This document shows, in pieces, positions 19,695-23,206 of a DNA stretch of 23,206 bases. The stretch comes from Phoronis australis. Its lineage: Eukaryota > Phoronida > Phoronidae. The position numbers and the translations under genes were made by a program. How positions within the stretch are numbered: the stretch's first letter is position 1; every line of letters starts with the position of its first letter. The notes beneath the pieces were generated by a model, which saw nothing but the letters and a program-made list of their open reading frames with translations, had not been told where the DNA came from and did no database searches. The DNA lies in contig NMRA01001287.1 of assembly GCA_002633005.1 (NCBI GenBank), forward strand, positions 3,812 to 27,017. The letters are read 5' to 3'.

Positions 19695-21074
19695 TTTGCA
19701 TTATTCATCAAACGAGACTACGAAACACATGAAGCCCAAGACTACGAGGTATGCGAAGACTGGGACGATACGCCATTCATTTATTACGCCACTTATGAGC
19801 TTTTTCGCAAAATATTTGAATATTTTGTTCAACTGCTCGTTTCCAGAGCTACTGAAATCCTTTTTGAAGAAACCTTCAACAAAACCAAAAGTTCACCAGG
19901 TGCACACTACAGATTGTCTGTACACGAAGTAGAAACAGACGTTGCCTGCTTAGCCTCGCTTCGAGATGAGTCCGTTACTGCATGCCTTGAAAGTTTTGAC
20001 GGTGATGATTTGTGCGGAATGTTTACTTAGCTCCCAAGAAAACATGCGAAGCTGTTGGTTTTTGAAACAAACAGACGTTGTCGTGAGAGCAACCATCCAG
20101 ACTATTGCAAAGAAGTTTGTGTCGCAGTGCGCTCAAGAGTGGTTACAGGACGTGGAATGTACTGCTTTTTCAGTAGAGAAAGAGGGCACAGACTCAGTCA
20201 CATGCAACTTAACTACGTCGTGTTACCTTGTTCTTGGTACACAACAGAAAGGCTCCCATCTTTATGAGAAACCAATGACTGTTCCTCAATTTGGTTTCAA
20301 TTGGATTCACACACAACGGAAAACTGGATTTTTTGGATCTCATCCGGGCAGTCTGGAGTGTGGGCGACACATAGGCCTACAGACGATTCCATCTGGTACA
20401 AAAGTGGCACGTACAGAGCGAGCGGAACCAACCCATCGACGGGAGGGGATTGGGTGCAGATATCAGGAGGCTTAACATACATGTACATCTCATCCGGGAC
20501 AAACGTGGTTTGGGGAACGAACAGTGAAGATCGTATCTCACTATAGGTCGTCAGTAAATTCAAACCAACCAACCGTAAGTAGTTGGCCGTCAGTCAGTGG
20601 TGGTTTGAGGCAAATAAGTGTTTCCTCCTACTCAAATGAAGTATGGTCCGTAAACAGCGGACAAAATCTTTACCGGCGGTTTGGTTCATCGTTGACATCT
20701 TTTGGAAATGACTGGACTTACATTGACCTTAACATTACACAAGTGAGAAAAGCAGGCGTTTGGGCCGTGAGATCAACAGGGGAACTGGTCTACAAGAAGG
20801 GAACTTATCAGACACCAGGGACGACTGGAAGCGGCTGGGAGACGGTATATTGCCCATACATAGAATAAGCGTTGGTAATGACACGGTTTTTATCACTACT
20901 ACAGGCAACTTGATGTATTTCCGTTATGGAATGTGTGCTCGAAACCCCACTGGACGAAAATGGTCTAGCTTTGAAGGAAGTTTTAAACTGATCGATATCG
21001 ACGACGTAAGTGGTACTATCTGGGCACTGGATGTCGAAGGCCGTCCGTGGTTCAGAAACAGAAGTAACAATTGA
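19695..21074 (+). pseudogene. PAN-tectonin lectin gene, frameshifted
   Basis: This intronless-looking tract encodes a predicted carbohydrate-binding protein spread over alternating frames. An acidic frame open at 19695-20030 ends in a cysteine-rich CLASLRDE/CGMF segment that may be a first PAN-like unit. A second frame at about 20128-20230 gives CAQEWLQDVECTAFSV and TCNL, a good PAN/Apple pattern. From about 20283 six tectonin repeats follow (SGQSGVWATH, SSGTNVVWGTN, VSSYSNEVWSVN, VRKAGVWAVRSTG, VGNDTVFITTTGN, VSGTIWALDVEG), ending at a natural TGA at 21072. Six such repeats build one beta-propeller in tachylectin-1 and fish-egg lectin. Frames change near 20270, 20535 and 20848 without splice signals. 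A pseudogene, perhaps processed, is likeliest; assembly error is the alternative. Confidence 0.65.
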
Positions 21075-22228
21075 CCTATCGCAAGCTCCGCCCCTATGCG
21101 AAAAGTCACGTGATACCCGACACTCGAACGAGATGTAAGAGGCAAATACACAGTCGCTAAATGACGTTCCTGGTGGAATCGATGAGTGTTTTTGCACTAT
21201 TTGAAAACGCTTCGACAGAGACAAGAGGCGATGCTTTTCAACAGAGAATCTTATGATATGGGAATTTGTAAAGGTGACGATGAAAAAATAAGTGCTCGAG
21301 GAGCCAGCGAAAATCCGAAGAACCCCTCGGCCTCGGGGCCACGTTCACCTGACATATGACAAGGCCACTGATACGATATGTTCATGTTAAGCTGGATATG
21401 TACCTTAAAGTCGAATTATCTGTACGATTCCATAGATTTCATGATCTTTCGAATAAAACCAGGGACTACCGCTAGTGTGCTGAGATCCAGCAGGTGCCGA
21501 GACAAAGGCGGCCAGACGTAGGAAACTCAGGAGTCAAAATCTGAGATATCCCTGCACCATAGCCACCAAAATGAAAAGTGCGTATCTTGGAACTAATATA
21601 TTTGTGTTTATTATAGCCTTCGAGTTATCAAGCAACATCGCTAAGTTCAGCTGCTCGTGTGGCCGTACAGTTTGATCCATAATTTACGCTTTTCAACATC
21701 ATTTTTCGGCTTAGGACATGCCAAAAATGACGGGATATTATTCTGGAGCAGCATAACGGCTGTCGGTGCTACACACGCCATATCAACACCGTTTCCCCAT
21801 TCTTAGCTGACAATTTCTTGAGCTATAGACTAAAGTAAGTTTTACTCGACTACGTGTGGTTTGTCGGGTAAAATGGCGACTTGGAAACGCAGACGAAGGT
21901 GTGCCAAGAATGCTGCGTTCTGATTGGTCAATTAAGCCGTCCGTCATAATCCTGGCAAACAGTGTAAATTGTCTATCTAAATTAGACTGACATTGGTTTT
22001 AGTTCTGTAAGTTTTACTTTGGTGTTCTGTTTGTTCACTAGCAGATAGCACTTGATTGACAATAACCTATGATGTCAGAATAGTCATGGTGAAATTTGTT
22101 TACAAAAGATGCTAGAGAACATAGAACAGATATTGGGCTTACGTCGGACATTTTGTTTGTAGACTTGTGAATGTACGGTCGAGAATAACCCACACTACGA
22201 AAATGGCCAAGCTATAGGAAATTTTAAA
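21075..22228. other. Gene-free interval right of the lectin
   Basis: No ORF with recognisable similarity was found. A plus-strand AATAAA occurs at 21452-21457, about 380 bp after the lectin stop, and could be its ancestral poly(A) signal. The minus-strand ORF that overlaps the end of the lectin (20808-21224) is a shadow of it. Confidence 0.4.
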
Positions 22229-22420
22229 ATGGTTAAGTTGACATTAATGACGTCATTGGTACTCTTTGGTTGTTGGACTATGACGACGGCCGCGGGCGTC
22301 CGTGTTTCAAAGAGGAAAATAAAAATTGGCAAACGGCATAAACTGTCAAAAAATCTGTTGGATATTCCTCGCACAGGATTCAACGCCTGGAAGCTATTGT
22401 CGATAAGTCTAACCTTCTGA
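22229..22420 (+). CDS. Small predicted secreted peptide, 63 residues, unrecognised
   Basis: The ATG has a good start context (AAAATGG). The first 23 residues look like a signal peptide: VKLTLM, then a hydrophobic SLVLFGCW core, then TTAAG as a plausible cleavage region. The remainder is strongly basic, with dibasic sites in VSKRK and IGKRH, then LLDIPRTGFNAWKLL before a TGA. The GKR triplet is the form used for cleavage and C-terminal amidation in peptide precursors, but there is no repeated peptide and I do not recognise a family. No good donor follows, so the ORF would be complete. It may equally be a chance ORF. Confidence 0.27.
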   Translation: MVKLTLMTSLVLFGCWTMTTAAGVRVSKRKIKIGKRHKLSKNLLDIPRTGFNAWKLLSISLTF

Positions 22421-23187
22421 AAGTAACGAATCGTAGACTCTTAAAAACCATTTCACACGTACATGTAACTTGCTTACAGTTACCGCATTAGCTTTTGTAC
22501 ATTGACGTATAACACAAGAAATCATATAATATATGCCAATTCAGATTTTGTTGAAACAATCCATCTCACACATATCTTGCTTACAGTTACCTCCACACTT
22601 TGAACTAAACAATACGCAACACAACAAATCATCTTATACATTATGAAAAAGTTATCTACTCAATTAAAAAAACAATTTCAACAGTTCAGTAGTCTACATA
22701 TGAATTCCTGAACCACACCAAAAGCCAACATACTGTCAAACTTGAAATCAACAGTGTAGTGATCTAAGAATCATGATTTTAGACAATATTGCAAACGTAT
22801 TAGCAACGGACTCTGAAAACTAGCTCAGGTGTATCTTGTTTACTCAAATACTGGCAAACCCCGAACGAACTTTTAAACTACAGACTGAATTGCAAGGTAT
22901 AAAAATAGTCGCCAATTTCGAGGTCCAACGGCACATAACAAAATATATATAATGATGATAAAGCCAAAATGTATTGTATGCCGAGACAAGTGACCAGTTC
23001 TTATTATTCTGTAGCTACCCCCTGTTGGAGGTATGGCAGATATAAAACATCATGGGATTCATACAAGATCATTTGCTGTTTAAACAACCCTTACGACTGT
23101 CGCTGTGCCTGTGTTGTGGGTCATGATAAATCACACGAAGTCCTAAACAGGCATATCGATATAGTTACTAAATCTATCGATAGAGAT
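22421..23187. other. Gene-free AT-rich right flank
   Basis: No coding similarity was found. A segment near 22445-22500 (TTTCACACGTA, then CTTGCTTACAGTTACC) is loosely repeated about 120 bp later (CTCACACATATCTTGCTTACAGTTACC, 22564-22590). Two TATCGATA octamers lie at 23154-23161 and 23175-23182, just before the hAT-like end. Confidence 0.45.
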
Positions 23188-23206
23188 TGCAGGGGCGGAT
23201 CCAGGA
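23188..23206 (+). mobile_element. Truncated left end of a hAT-like element
   Basis: The window ends in GGGGCGGATCCAGGA preceded by CA, which matches the left ends at 16878 (CAGTGGCGGATCTAGGA) and 12858. The rest of the element would lie beyond the window. Confidence 0.55.

Noticed and set aside
20808-21224. 138-codon minus-strand ORF
   Set aside because: It is antisense to the well-supported tectonin repeats and has no similarity of its own.

Overview
This is eukaryotic genomic DNA from an animal, most likely a marine invertebrate such as an amphioxus, cnidarian or mollusc. One gene is split into clean GT-AG exons, the intergenic DNA is AT-rich and full of short fold-back and hAT-like elements, and there is a long AC microsatellite. 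The phylum is inferred from the gene families only.

The left half is dominated by one minus-strand gene. It reads from the start codon at 13885 down to a stop at 4493 and encodes a membrane-anchored short-chain dehydrogenase/reductase of the 11-beta-hydroxysteroid dehydrogenase 1 (HSD11B1-like) family. Five coding exons are intact: 13801-13885, 12076-12206, 7185-7398, 6277-6414 and 4493-4719. Their splice phases agree wherever adjacent exons are known. About 30 codons between the second and third of these (family position: end of the cofactor domain) were not located in the 4.7 kb intron. Introns carry a tRNA-like SINE head with a 28-bp palindrome, a small fold-back element, a 13-bp inverted CCAAT repeat, a hAT-like relic and an uninterrupted (AC)51 tract 21 bp inside the intron that follows the third listed exon.

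To the left of that gene (1-4490) I see repeats only: a palindromic element centred near 1087, a four-copy 66-bp minisatellite open in both directions, and an inverted-repeat pair bounding about 1.2 kb (3104-4308).

The right half (14-23 kb) holds no clearly intact gene. It has an inverted pair of short-unit repeat clusters centred near 15906, a hAT-like element with G-rich ends (16878-17203), a nuclear-receptor-type DR1 cluster (17947-17983), a decayed viral-type DNA-packaging ATPase (18758-19275), a textbook Helitron 3' end (hairpin plus CTAG, 19643-19673), and a frameshifted PAN/tectonin lectin gene whose six tectonin repeats would make one beta-propeller (19695-21074). A 63-codon ORF with a signal peptide and dibasic sites lies at 22229-22420.

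The frameshifts in the ATPase and lectin contrast with about 800 nt of clean SDR exons in the same sequence. I therefore favour real decay over sequencing error, though error cannot be excluded. The palindrome TGACGTCA occurs nine times across the window, far above chance.
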